Shown here one piece after another: positions 52,369 through 61,513 of a stretch of DNA of 64,000 nucleotides. Below the pieces are notes generated by a model, which had not been told where the DNA came from, ran no database searches, and saw only the letters and a program-made list of their open reading frames with translations. Each line of letters starts with the position of its first letter. Within the stretch, counting starts at the first letter, position 1. Made by a program: the position numbers and the translations under genes. This stretch comes from Phycisphaerae bacterium (GTDB lineage Bacteria; Planctomycetota; Phycisphaerae; Sedimentisphaerales; Sedimentisphaeraceae), in the NCBI GenBank assembly GCA_027078365.1, contig JALWYQ010000044.1, positions 1 to 64,000 of the forward strand. The letters are read 5' to 3'.

Positions 52369-54489
52369 ATGAGATTAAATAAAAGTAAAATAGTTATCAT
52401 ATTATCAGTATCTTTATTCTTAAGTGTTTTTTGGGCGCAAGATGCCCTTGCGCAAGGGCAATCATTACAGGCTAGTGTAAGTAAAGATCTTAGCTTTGTT
52501 GATTTGGCAGTAGAGAGAATCTGTAAGGGGCAGTATGATGCAGCAGCAGAGATTCTATCGAATTCTAAAAGCCAAAAGGCTAACGAGCTTCGTAAAATCA
52601 TTGAAGATATCGATGCTCTTAACAAAAAAAGAGCCGCTGCGAAGGTTGAGCAGTATGAAGAGAAACTCAAAGAGCTTCAAGAAATCAAGGATAAGGGTGA
52701 ACCTAAAGAGCCCAATGATATCTCTGATGCCTTTGCGGCTATAGTTGCTGTAAATGAGTATGCAACTAAAGAACAGAAAAAGGCCCTACTTGACGATGAT
52801 TTTGTTAAAAAGACAGTTAAGAACTCTCTTGAACTCTCACTAGAATACCAACAGAAGGGCGATTGGGTTAAAGCCTACACTTCAAGTTATATCTGGCTCA
52901 AGGCTTTATACAAGGATAATAAAGAATACAAGAGTCAAGCTGAAGAGTTGACGCAAAAAGCAATCATTCAGGCATCTCTAAAGGATACTCTTTGTGAGAC
53001 TGCTGCGGATAGATTTGAAGGAATATTGCCGAGTATGTTTATCCGTACTATTCAAGCCTTGGATTTTGGTTATGTTAGTCCTATAGACTATACTGAGATG
53101 GCTCAAAAGGCTATTGACCGCTGTGAGAATCTTGCCGAGGTATTACTCTATCCTGATGAAAAGGTTGCATACAAGGTTTCTAAGGATCAAGTTATTGCTT
53201 GGAATGCGGCAATGCGGGAGATTAAAAAGAACATAGGAGCTAAAGTTGGTGGGCTTAGTAAAGATGATTTTCTAAAGATTTTCAATCAGGTCTTGTTTAT
53301 TCTTCCACGCACATTGAAGATTCCTAGAGAAATTCTTATCTCTGAGTTTGCGCAGGCGTCATTGGAAACTCTTGACCCATATACAAATCTGGTATGGCCG
53401 TGGAATGTTAAAGATTTCGAAAAGAATATGACTCAAAAGTTTTCTGGTATTGGAATCGAGATATCAAATTCTTCAGGTGAGTTGACTGTTAATAGTCTTA
53501 TGCCTGATACTCCGGCATACAATTCTGGTCTTGATGCTGAAGATGTGATTGTTGAGGTTGATGGCGAGCCAACTAAAGATATGAGTATTAATTGTGCGGT
53601 GAGCAAAATCACAGGTCCATCAGGCACAGATGTTACACTCACGATTAGATCAAAAGGGCAAGATAAAACCAAAAAGATTACAATCACAAGGGCAACGATT
53701 GATGTTCCAACAGTGAGAGGTTGGCAACGTAAATCTGATGGTAAATGGAAGTACATGCTTGATCCAAAATCTGGCATTGGATATTTGCGTATTACGAGTT
53801 TTACAGACAATAGTGCTAGACTTATGAAACAAGCAGTTGCATCTTTAGAGAAGCAAGGGCTCAATGGATTAATTCTTGATTTAAGGAACAACCCAGGAGG
53901 TTATCTACAGACTGCTGCGAATATCGTTGATATGTTTGTTGATAAAGGCCCAATTGTTTCTACTCGTCCAAGGTGGGGTTTCACTGAAGTGCACAGGGCT
54001 CATAAGAAGGCTACGCTAAAGATGCCTCTAGTGGTTCTTATTAATGGTTCAAGCGCATCGGCATCAGAAATTGTCTCTGGAGCTCTTCAAGATCCTCTCT
54101 ATAAGAGGGCTACCTTGATAGGCTCTAGAAGCTACGGCAAGGGTACGGTTCAGCAGATTGTCTCTGTGCCGGGAAATGGCGCCAAACTCAAATACACCAT
54201 GGCGTTTTATCATCTACCAAGCGGTCAAAAGGTTAAGAACAGGTATCAGTTTGAGAAGATTGGTCGTACTGATTGGGGAATTACTCCTGACGTTGAAGTC
54301 AAGCTAACAGCTAATGAGTTAAAGACATATTATGATACACAAAAAGATAACGATGTATTGGTTAAAGCTAATCATGACCATACCAATGGCAAGGTTACAA
54401 GGCACAATTTAGAAGAGGTTTTAGAGGCAGATCCACAGCTCGCGATGGCAGTCTTGGTTCTTAAGGCAAAAGAGCTTGGGGCTAATTAG
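52369..54489 (+). CDS. C-terminal processing (S41) protease with PDZ domain
   Basis: A 706-residue exported protease of the CtpA/Prc group. Signal peptide residues 1-28. The N-terminal 330 residues are a helical, Lys/Glu-rich region with repeats resembling TPR. The PDZ domain is about 355-440 (SGIGIEISNSSGELTVNSL). The S41 core shows LDLRNNPGGYL, the nucleophile region NGSSASASEIVSGAL and the catalytic Lys in SRSYGKGTVQ, so the Ser-Lys dyad is intact. It likely trims or degrades periplasmic proteins. lysS starts 53 bp after its stop. Confidence 0.9.
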   Translation: MRLNKSKIVIILSVSLFLSVFWAQDALAQGQSLQASVSKDLSFVDLAVERICKGQYDAAAEILSNSKSQKANELRKIIEDIDALNKKRAAAKVEQYEEKLKELQEIKDKGEPKEPNDISDAFAAIVAVNEYATKEQKKALLDDDFVKKTVKNSLELSLEYQQKGDWVKAYTSSYIWLKALYKDNKEYKSQAEELTQKAIIQASLKDTLCETAADRFEGILPSMFIRTIQALDFGYVSPIDYTEMAQKAIDRCENLAEVLLYPDEKVAYKVSKDQVIAWNAAMREIKKNIGAKVGGLSKDDFLKIFNQVLFILPRTLKIPREILISEFAQASLETLDPYTNLVWPWNVKDFEKNMTQKFSGIGIEISNSSGELTVNSLMPDTPAYNSGLDAEDVIVEVDGEPTKDMSINCAVSKITGPSGTDVTLTIRSKGQDKTKKITITRATIDVPTVRGWQRKSDGKWKYMLDPKSGIGYLRITSFTDNSARLMKQAVASLEKQGLNGLILDLRNNPGGYLQTAANIVDMFVDKGPIVSTRPRWGFTEVHRAHKKATLKMPLVVLINGSSASASEIVSGALQDPLYKRATLIGSRSYGKGTVQQIVSVPGNGAKLKYTMAFYHLPSGQKVKNRYQFEKIGRTDWGITPDVEVKLTANELKTYYDTQKDNDVLVKANHDHTNGKVTRHNLEEVLEADPQLAMAVLVLKAKELGAN

Positions 54490-54542
54490 TGGATCTAGCT
54501 TTTATTATTGAACAAATTATTAAAAAGTTGTACGAGGACTAA

Positions 54543-55988
54543 ATGCAAAGTCAAGGCAGTGATAAACTTCAATATCAGAGAATTGAAAAGATAGAAAAGA
54601 TTAGGTCTCTTGGGGTTGACCCATACGGCCATCGAATTGATGGGGTAGAGTCTAGCGAGAGTATTCGTGCTAGATATATCGAAGATACAGACGGTCAGAG
54701 TGCTTATGCAGCTGGGCGCATTGTTCTTCTGCGAGATATTGGAAAGCTTATTTTTATAACGCTTCGAGACTCTACAGGAACTATCCAGATAGGTCTCAAT
54801 AAAAAGCGTATGCCAGAACAATGGGACTTAGCCAAGCTGCTAGATCTTGGAGACTTAATTGCTGCAAAGGGAGAACTTACTCGCACGAGAACAGGTGAGC
54901 TAACAATCTGGGCTGAAAATATTGATTTTCTTGCCAAGGCAATCAATCAACCGCCAGAGAAATTCCATGGTCTCTCTGATGTAGATATGAGATACAGGCA
55001 AAGATACGTTGATCTATGGGCAAACCCTGAAGTAATGCAGCGGTTCAAAACTCGTAGTGAGATGGTCGCTACCATTAGAGAGCTCTTGCGTAGCAAAGGC
55101 TTTAGCGAAGTTGAAACTCCAATGATGCAATCTATCGCTGGAGGTGCGGCTGCGCAGCCATTTATAACTCATCACAACGCATTGGATATAGATTTGTTTT
55201 TGCGTATTGCTCCAGAGCTTTTCCTTAAAAGACTCCTAGTTGGTGGTATGGAGAAAGTCTTTGAGATTAATCGCTCTTATCGTAATGAGGGTTTGAGCAC
55301 AAGGCACAATCCAGAGTTTACAATGATGGAGCTCTATCAAGCATATGCAGACTATAACGTCATGATGGATATAACTGAAGAGATAGTCTTAACCTTAATC
55401 GAAAAGCATTGCGATGGTGTTGTGCTTGATTACGGAGATATGAAGGTTAATTTTAAAGGTCCTTGGAGACGCGCAACTTACGCAGAGCTCTTAAAAGAAC
55501 ACAGCGGCTGCGACATTAAAGATTTAGACGCTATTAGAAAGAAAGCTTGTGAACTTGGCATTGAAGAAGCAGGTATGGATGATTACGTAGTTATCAATGA
55601 AGTGTTCGAAGAAACAGTTGAACAACATCTAATCGACCCGACTTTCGTAATTGATTACCCTGCACCGCTTTGCCCACTGACAAAGCGCAAAACTGACAAC
55701 CCTGAAATAGCCGAGCGTTTTGAATTGTTTGTTGCTAAGATGGAGCTTGCCAATGCATACACAGAGCTTAACGATCCAAAGGTTCAAGAAGAAAACTTCA
55801 TGATTCAGCTTCAAGGACAGGAAGAGTCAATGGCTACAATGGATGAAGATTTTATTACTGCTTTGATGTACGGCATGCCTCCGGCTGGTGGACTTGGAAT
55901 TGGCATTGACAGACTGATTATGCTACTTACCAATTCAACTAGCATTAGAGATGTAATCCTCTTTCCTCTACTAAAACCACTTGCTTAA
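54543..55988 (+). CDS. lysS: Lysyl-tRNA synthetase (class II)
   Basis: Class IIb enzyme, 481 residues. The N-terminal OB fold (VLLRDIGKLIFITLRDSTGTI region) binds the anticodon. The catalytic core contains motif 1 near FKTRSEMVATIRELL, motif 2 (INRSYRNEGLSTRHNPEF) and motif 3 (GGLGIGIDRLIMLL). GAGGA lies 5 bp before the ATG. A terminator follows, separating it from the Lol genes with which lysS is often clustered. Confidence 0.97.
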   Translation: MQSQGSDKLQYQRIEKIEKIRSLGVDPYGHRIDGVESSESIRARYIEDTDGQSAYAAGRIVLLRDIGKLIFITLRDSTGTIQIGLNKKRMPEQWDLAKLLDLGDLIAAKGELTRTRTGELTIWAENIDFLAKAINQPPEKFHGLSDVDMRYRQRYVDLWANPEVMQRFKTRSEMVATIRELLRSKGFSEVETPMMQSIAGGAAAQPFITHHNALDIDLFLRIAPELFLKRLLVGGMEKVFEINRSYRNEGLSTRHNPEFTMMELYQAYADYNVMMDITEEIVLTLIEKHCDGVVLDYGDMKVNFKGPWRRATYAELLKEHSGCDIKDLDAIRKKACELGIEEAGMDDYVVINEVFEETVEQHLIDPTFVIDYPAPLCPLTKRKTDNPEIAERFELFVAKMELANAYTELNDPKVQEENFMIQLQGQEESMATMDEDFITALMYGMPPAGGLGIGIDRLIMLLTNSTSIRDVILFPLLKPLA

Positions 55989-55992
55989 TATT

Positions 55993-56038
55993 AAACTCCC
56001 ATTGCCAAACTAGAAGTTAACAATGGGAGTTTATTTTA
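55993..56038 (+). terminator. Terminator of lysS
   Basis: AAACTCCCATTG (55993-56004) pairs with CAATGGGAGTTT (56021-56032) around a 16-nt loop, followed by ATTTTATT. Confidence 0.8.
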
Positions 56039-56137
56039 TTAATATAGGGCTGGCTCTAATAATCGATTTTAAGCAATGGAGAGTCTCTCTTTGCTAAATG
56101 ATTTTTGGAGGCTTTCTACAATATAGGAAGATCTACT

Positions 56138-57490
56138 GTGCTAAAGTTGTTACTTTGTATGAAGTATTTGATGCGGCGAAAAATTGTGCTGCTTAGCATT
56201 ATTGCTGTAGCTCTTTCTTGCGGTCTTCTCATAAGTGTATCTTCTCTATTCAAAGGCTTCATCGCATCTGTTGAAACATCGGTCTCTGATAGTTTAGGTG
56301 ATGTAATTATTGGCTCGCCTTATGGTTACAGAAGTATCGCAAGGCTAGATGTGTTGATTCCGCGGTTGGAAGAAATAGATTCTGTTGAATGCGCATCACC
56401 CTTGTTGGTTGGTTCTGGCTTAGCGCTAAAAGGTAAAGGTGATGTCAAACGAGTCTCTATCTGGGGAATAGATCTCGACAGGCACATAAAGGTTACGTCT
56501 TTAAAAGAGTCCCTTCTAACCCAGAAGAATACTCCTGATACAAAATTCAACGCAGCTGCTAATGATAACTCTCTATATGGATTTGTAGGCATAGGTGTCT
56601 GTTCTCGTCCAAATCCAAAGACAGATGAATACAATATTGATGAGGCATCAAAGGTCATAGGCTCTAAAATTATCATAATGACAGGCTCTTTACAGCGAGA
56701 GAGTGTCAATGGTAAGAGAGCTGCTCTAAAACGCAAAAGCTTGGTTGTCAGAGTTGGTGATGTTGTATTTAGTGGTGTTTACAGAGTCGATAACTCTACA
56801 GTTTATTTGCCAATAGATTTGTTGTCAAAGACTCTCTATCCCTACACCGAAGAAGTGGGTACTATTGCTCAGGCGATATTAATTAAGCTAAAAGAAGGCT
56901 CTGATGTTAATGTTGCCGTTGGGGAGATTAAACGCGTCTGGGAAGATTTTGAAATTAATGTGCTTGGTTGGCCAAATATTGCAGAATCGATGTCGCCTAA
57001 AACATCCATAGAGTATCAGAAACGATTGATTGAGGAATATAGAAAACAGATGGAAATGCTTATGATTGTGTTTGGAGTTATAAGCGTTGGAGTAATCTTT
57101 CTTATATCCTGCATTTTCTATATGATGATTCTCACTCGTCAAAAAGATATTGCTATCATAAAGAGTTTTGGTGGTGGTTCCCTGACAATAATAACTATAT
57201 TTCTTTCGTTTGGTCTAGTGGTTGGCATTCTTGGTTCAATGCTTGGAGTTTTGTTTGGTAGTCTATTTATAAAGAATATAAATTCAATAGAGCACTTCAT
57301 TAATATTGTAAGTGGTGTCAAGATTTGGAAGAGTAGTGTTTATATGTTTGATAAGATACCAAATACATTAGATGCAAACTCTGTTGTGTGGATTTCTATA
57401 GCGTCTATTATGGCTGCGATAATAGGGGCCATTATTCCAGCGATTGTTGCTTCAAAGATAAATCCCGTTAAAATTTTACGGTACGAGTAA
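56138..57490 (+). CDS. LolC/LolE-like ABC transporter permease
   Basis: Inner-membrane permease of the MacB/FtsX type, about 450 residues from GTG 56138 (AGGAAG 7 bp upstream; the TTG at 56105 is less likely). One membrane helix near the start is followed by a periplasmic domain of about 240 residues, then three helices in the FtsX domain (about 310-445). The C-terminal ASKINPVKILRYE is the standard end of the family. With the next permease and the ATPase it forms a LolC-LolE-LolD-like set that would extract lipoproteins from the inner membrane. Confidence 0.82.
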   Translation: MLKLLLCMKYLMRRKIVLLSIIAVALSCGLLISVSSLFKGFIASVETSVSDSLGDVIIGSPYGYRSIARLDVLIPRLEEIDSVECASPLLVGSGLALKGKGDVKRVSIWGIDLDRHIKVTSLKESLLTQKNTPDTKFNAAANDNSLYGFVGIGVCSRPNPKTDEYNIDEASKVIGSKIIIMTGSLQRESVNGKRAALKRKSLVVRVGDVVFSGVYRVDNSTVYLPIDLLSKTLYPYTEEVGTIAQAILIKLKEGSDVNVAVGEIKRVWEDFEINVLGWPNIAESMSPKTSIEYQKRLIEEYRKQMEMLMIVFGVISVGVIFLISCIFYMMILTRQKDIAIIKSFGGGSLTIITIFLSFGLVVGILGSMLGVLFGSLFIKNINSIEHFINIVSGVKIWKSSVYMFDKIPNTLDANSVVWISIASIMAAIIGAIIPAIVASKINPVKILRYE

Positions 57491-57538
57491 AATTGTTAGT
57501 TTCTTGTATAATCGATAACTACGAAGAAAGATACTGTT

Positions 57539-58879
57539 GTGTTTAATGTTAAGTTGGCATTAAAATATTTTCTCAAAAAGCCCATATCTTGGTTGGCTAC
57601 ATTGGCGGTAGCAATCTCTGTATTCGTTGTTTTGGTCGTGATGACTGTAATGCATGGTTTGGTTGTTGATTATATAAATAAGACCCATGCTACGGTTGGG
57701 GATGTTATTGTTTATAGTGATTCGTTAGTTGGTTTTCCATATTACGATAGGTTGCTTGGCGAGATTGACAAACAAAATTTTGTAGAAGCAGCATCTCCTG
57801 TTATTAAAAGTTTTGCGATGTTGAGTGTTGCTGGTGGCAATAGGGGCTTGGGCGTTAATCTCGTAGGGATTGAAGCTAGCAGTTATAATCAAGTGACTGA
57901 ATTTAAATCTAGCCTCTATAGAAAGATTGATAACGATAAAATCTTTACACCATATTTTGATTCTAAAAAGAGTGGCTGTATCAGAGGCATTCTAATAATG
58001 AATTCCAAAAACTATCAAGGCAAGTTTACCCACAACCCTCTGATATTTGAAAAGCTCATCCTTACATGTTTTCCTCTTTCCTACAAAGGAACCTTATTAA
58101 AGGCAGCTTCTGGGATAGTTGATTCTAAAAGTTATTATGTTGCTAATGATTCAGATACAGGGCTTGCTAGTGTTGATAGCTCTACAATATACATTCCATT
58201 TACAGATGCTCAGATGCTCTGCGGAATGGACTCGACAATTAAGAGAGCTTCTGCGATATATATAAAGATTAAACAAGGAGAATCGCTGGGGGAATGTGTT
58301 GATAAGATAAGTCAATTAGTTCAACGCATGAAAGAACAAAATGAGAATGATAAGTTTTCAATGTTGTTAAGGAACGTCAGAGTTGAAGACTGGAAAACTT
58401 ATAAGCGTGAATCTATTGCTCCTATGGAAAAAGAACAGGCAATGCTAACGGCTCTCTTCTTATTGATTGCGCTTGTGACTGTGTTTGTGATTTTTGTGGT
58501 CTTTTTTATGCTAGTTCATCATAAGCTCAGAGACATTGGTATTCTTAGGAGTGTTGGTATTTCAGTATTCAAAATCAATGGCCTATTTTTATTGTTTGCT
58601 ACTATGATAGCAATAGCTGGCACTACAATTGGAGCCTTAGGAGGTTGGTTCTTCCTAAGATACATCAACAATCTAGAAGGCTGGCTCTTTAGAGAATTTG
58701 GTTGGCAGTTATGGAACAGAACGATATATGATATTGGAGAAATACCACACGACATTCAGACGGAAGTCTTGTGTGTTATAATTATCTGTTCTTTAGTGGC
58801 ATCACTGTTGGGGGCATTCTTTCCTGTTTTTAATGTGTCAAGGAGAGATCCAGTTAAACTCCTTTCTGTAGATCAATAG
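57539..58879 (+). CDS. LolC/LolE-like ABC transporter permease (second subunit)
   Basis: A 446-residue FtsX-type permease starting at GTG. The topology is the same as its neighbour: helix at about 17-40, large periplasmic domain, three helices between about 305 and 440 (ALFLLIALVTVFVIFVVFFM, then an IAIAGTTIGALGGWFF segment), and the family ending SRRDPVKLLSVDQ. Two different permeases side by side argue for a heterodimer as in LolCE, not a MacB homodimer. It starts 48 bp after the first permease. Confidence 0.82.
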   Translation: MFNVKLALKYFLKKPISWLATLAVAISVFVVLVVMTVMHGLVVDYINKTHATVGDVIVYSDSLVGFPYYDRLLGEIDKQNFVEAASPVIKSFAMLSVAGGNRGLGVNLVGIEASSYNQVTEFKSSLYRKIDNDKIFTPYFDSKKSGCIRGILIMNSKNYQGKFTHNPLIFEKLILTCFPLSYKGTLLKAASGIVDSKSYYVANDSDTGLASVDSSTIYIPFTDAQMLCGMDSTIKRASAIYIKIKQGESLGECVDKISQLVQRMKEQNENDKFSMLLRNVRVEDWKTYKRESIAPMEKEQAMLTALFLLIALVTVFVIFVVFFMLVHHKLRDIGILRSVGISVFKINGLFLLFATMIAIAGTTIGALGGWFFLRYINNLEGWLFREFGWQLWNRTIYDIGEIPHDIQTEVLCVIIICSLVASLLGAFFPVFNVSRRDPVKLLSVDQ

Positions 58880-58995
58880 AGAAGAGTTTAGAGGGGCTAT
58901 AATATATAGCTTTTATAGCGGTTTATTATTAGAAGATTAGGGACTAGATCGTAGGGTTTAATTGCTAGTCATTACAAATAAGAGAGGTGTTGAAC

Positions 58996-59688
58996 GTGTC
59001 AAAGGTTCTACTACAGACGAAATCATTATCCAAGTCATACAAGATGGGTGCGACTAGATTAAAGGTGTTAAATGAAATTGACATCGCTGTTAAATATGGC
59101 GAGTTTGTTACCATTGTTGGTGCAAGCGGTTCTGGAAAAAGCACTCTCTTGCACTTACTTGGCGCATTGGATAAGCCAGATTCTGGTAAGGTATTATTTC
59201 AAGAAGAAGATTTGTCTAAACTAAGTTCATCTGCACTAAATAGATATCGAAATAGTAAGGTTGGCTTTGTTTTTCAGTTCTATCATCTAATTAACGAATT
59301 AAATGTCTTGGAAAATATTCTTATGCCTGCGATGGCTTATTGCTCTGCAATACAGTGGCTCAGAGTCGGTGGTAAGTATAAGAAAAAAGCAATGGAGCTT
59401 ATTGAGAAATTGGGGCTTCAAGATAGAGCAAAACATAAACCATATCAACTCTCTGGAGGTGAGAGGCAAAGGGTTGCTATAGGCAGGGCTCTAATTAATT
59501 CACCAGCATTACTTTTGGCTGATGAACCAACTGGAAATCTTGATTGGAGTAGAGGGCAAGAAATACTCTCAATCTTCTCACAATTACATCAGCAAGGTCA
59601 AACTATTGTCATGGTAACTCACGACCAAAGGGTTGCGCAAAAGGCAGATAGAAGCATAGTTCTTAGCGATGGTCGAATTACTGAATAG
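58996..59688 (+). CDS. lolD: LolD-like ABC transporter ATPase
   Basis: ATPase of about 230 residues. GTG 58996 is favoured because GAGAGG ends 8 bp upstream; GTG 58987 overlaps that site. Walker A GASGSGKST, Q-loop FQFYHLINEL, signature LSGGERQRVAIGRAL, Walker B LLLADEPTGNLD and H-loop THD are all intact. The FYHLI segment after the Q-loop matches LolD/MacB-type ATPases. It follows the two permeases by 116 bp, which contains an AT-rich palindrome (about 58895-58911) and possibly an extra promoter. Confidence 0.87.
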   Translation: MSKVLLQTKSLSKSYKMGATRLKVLNEIDIAVKYGEFVTIVGASGSGKSTLLHLLGALDKPDSGKVLFQEEDLSKLSSSALNRYRNSKVGFVFQFYHLINELNVLENILMPAMAYCSAIQWLRVGGKYKKKAMELIEKLGLQDRAKHKPYQLSGGERQRVAIGRALINSPALLLADEPTGNLDWSRGQEILSIFSQLHQQGQTIVMVTHDQRVAQKADRSIVLSDGRITE

Positions 59689-59723
59689 TGAGATTTGATA
59701 ATCTTTAAAAAAGCACAAATAAA

Positions 59724-59749
59724 AAAAGGACCCACACTTGGGTCCTTTT
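59724..59749. terminator. Bidirectional terminator between lolD and folC
   Basis: AAAAGGACCC (59724-59733) pairs with GGGTCCTTTT (59740-59749), A run on one side and T run on the other. It serves both convergent genes. Confidence 0.85.
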
Positions 59750-59778
59750 AAATTTACTATAAACGACGGATTAGATTG

Positions 59779-61197
59779 CTATGCAGTCTGTCTTTTTGAG
59801 AATCTCTCTTTTGCCTGTCCAACGAGGTAGAAACTACCTGTGATGCAGATGAGGTCTTCTCTAGAGACGGCACTGTCAGCAATAGCTAAAGCTTGTCCGA
59901 GAGACAAGGCTGTTTGGCTCATCTTGCCAGTTAGTTCAGTGTATCTCTGGGCAAGATCATCAGGTGAAGCCGCCTTTGGCGAATTACTTCTCGTAAATAT
60001 TATCTTGTCTGCGCCATACTGTAATTCTAGCAACATCCCGTCTATGTCTTTATCTAGATTGCAACCAAAGATTACAATCATGGAATCATACGGCACGTGT
60101 TGACCAATTGCACGTATCAAAGCCTTGATACTTGCGGCGTTATGGGCAGTGTCAACAAGGACACTTGGATCTCTATGTATAATTTCCATTCTTCCTGTCA
60201 TAGAGACCTTTTCTAACCCATCTATCGCTTTTTGGTCATCAATTTCATAGCCTAGATTCTTGAGCTGATCTAACATCCCAAGTGCAAGCCCACAGTTAGT
60301 TGCTTGGTGCTCACCCGGAAGTGGAACCTTTAGATGCTCAAATTTACTTGTTGGTGTTGTCAGGCAAATTCTCGTATGTGGACCATATTCTCTCGATGAC
60401 TCAAATCTGCAAGAGAAATCAATATCCTCACCGGTTACACATAGAGATGCGTTGGATAGTTGTGCTTCTCTCTTAATAACCTGCATTGCTTCAGGTTGTT
60501 GTGGAACGGTCACAACCGGCGTGCCTTCCTTAATTATGCCGGCTTTTTCCCCAGCGATCATAGCAAGAGTATTACCGAGCTGCGCTTGATGATCGAAGCT
60601 GATGCTAGTAATACCAACTAGATCTGGCGAGAGAACATTTGTGCTATCGAGTCTTCCGCCCATACCTGTCTCAATAATAGCAATATCAACTTCTTTATCT
60701 ACAAAGTACAAGAAGCTCATTGCCGTCATCAATTCGAAGAAGGTAGGAGCATCATCTTTACTCATTTTCTCTACGGTAGCGTAAATTCTATTAATTAGGT
60801 CTCTCATTTCATCTCTTGTAATGAGTTCCGAATTTACGCAAATTCTCTCGCGGATGCTAGTTACGTGTGGAGAAGTGTAGAGGCCGACCTTATATCCGTT
60901 GGCTTCTAACATTCTTCCAAGCATCGTTGCAGTTGAGCCTTTACCCTTAGTTCCTGCAATATGTACAGACCTGAGTTTCTCATGCGGATTACCCAAGTTC
61001 TTTAGCAGACTCTTCATACGATCAAGGTTAAAAGTTGTAACATTATACCTCAACCTTCTTTGCGATTCATAGTCTGTCTTGCTAAATAGGTACTTAATCG
61101 CATCATTATATGTTCTAAAGGCTATCTTCTGCTTTACTTTTGTAACGTTTGATGTTTTTTTAGTTGTCTTTTTTGTGATGGTTTTCTTAGTAGTCAT
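59779..61197 (-). CDS. folC: Folylpolyglutamate synthase / dihydrofolate synthase
   Basis: Mur-ligase-like enzyme that adds glutamate to folates (and probably to dihydropteroate). Core motifs: HIAGTKGKGSTATMLG (P-loop), GLYTSPHVTSIRERI, IIETGMGGRLDSTNV and VDTAHNAASIKALI. The 472-residue length is a little long because of an N-terminal 25-residue Lys/Thr-rich extension, a feature shared with several other proteins in this window. Shine-Dalgarno is poor. Whether it has one or both activities cannot be read from sequence. Confidence 0.93.
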   Translation of the reverse strand: MTTKKTITKKTTKKTSNVTKVKQKIAFRTYNDAIKYLFSKTDYESQRRLRYNVTTFNLDRMKSLLKNLGNPHEKLRSVHIAGTKGKGSTATMLGRMLEANGYKVGLYTSPHVTSIRERICVNSELITRDEMRDLINRIYATVEKMSKDDAPTFFELMTAMSFLYFVDKEVDIAIIETGMGGRLDSTNVLSPDLVGITSISFDHQAQLGNTLAMIAGEKAGIIKEGTPVVTVPQQPEAMQVIKREAQLSNASLCVTGEDIDFSCRFESSREYGPHTRICLTTPTSKFEHLKVPLPGEHQATNCGLALGMLDQLKNLGYEIDDQKAIDGLEKVSMTGRMEIIHRDPSVLVDTAHNAASIKALIRAIGQHVPYDSMIVIFGCNLDKDIDGMLLELQYGADKIIFTRSNSPKAASPDDLAQRYTELTGKMSQTALSLGQALAIADSAVSREDLICITGSFYLVGQAKERFSKRQTA

Positions 61198-61499
61198 AGT
61201 GTTGGCAGTCTAGCAAATTAAAAACTTAAAGTCAAACTACTGGGCTTTTATGGGAGGATATATCTGGTGTGATTGTTGAGTATTTTGACGTAAGTTGTTT
61301 AATAACAATTAGATATATGTTGAGTATTTTATTTGTAATTTGGTAAATAATCCAAAATTCTTTACAAAAAGACTACTCGCAATAGGGGCTTAAATCTGCT
61401 CCGGAGGGCACCTGTGTGTAGGTTAATACTTTATTGTTGACTAGGAGTATCATTTGAGTAATATGTCTAAAAATACCAGATGTATGCAGTGGGGTAATT
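61198..61499. other. folC-dprA divergent intergenic region
   Basis: 302 bp, AT-rich. It contains a 13-bp direct repeat (TGTTGAGTATTTT, about 61274 and 61319), a short GC-rich patch (about 61400-61412), and the mini-ORF described at 61454-61513. No clear promoter boxes. Confidence 0.4.
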
Positions 61500-61513
61500 T
61501 TGGAAAATTCTAG
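61454..61513 (+). CDS. Possible 19-residue leader peptide overlapping dprA
   Basis: TTG 61454 has AGGAG exactly 6 bp upstream (61443-61447), the best ribosome-binding site in this region. The frame encodes 19 residues and stops at 61511-61513, 14 bp inside the dprA frame. Such an overlap would couple dprA translation to the leader. It is too short to judge by composition. Confidence 0.3.
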   Translation: MSNMSKNTRCMQWGNFGKF

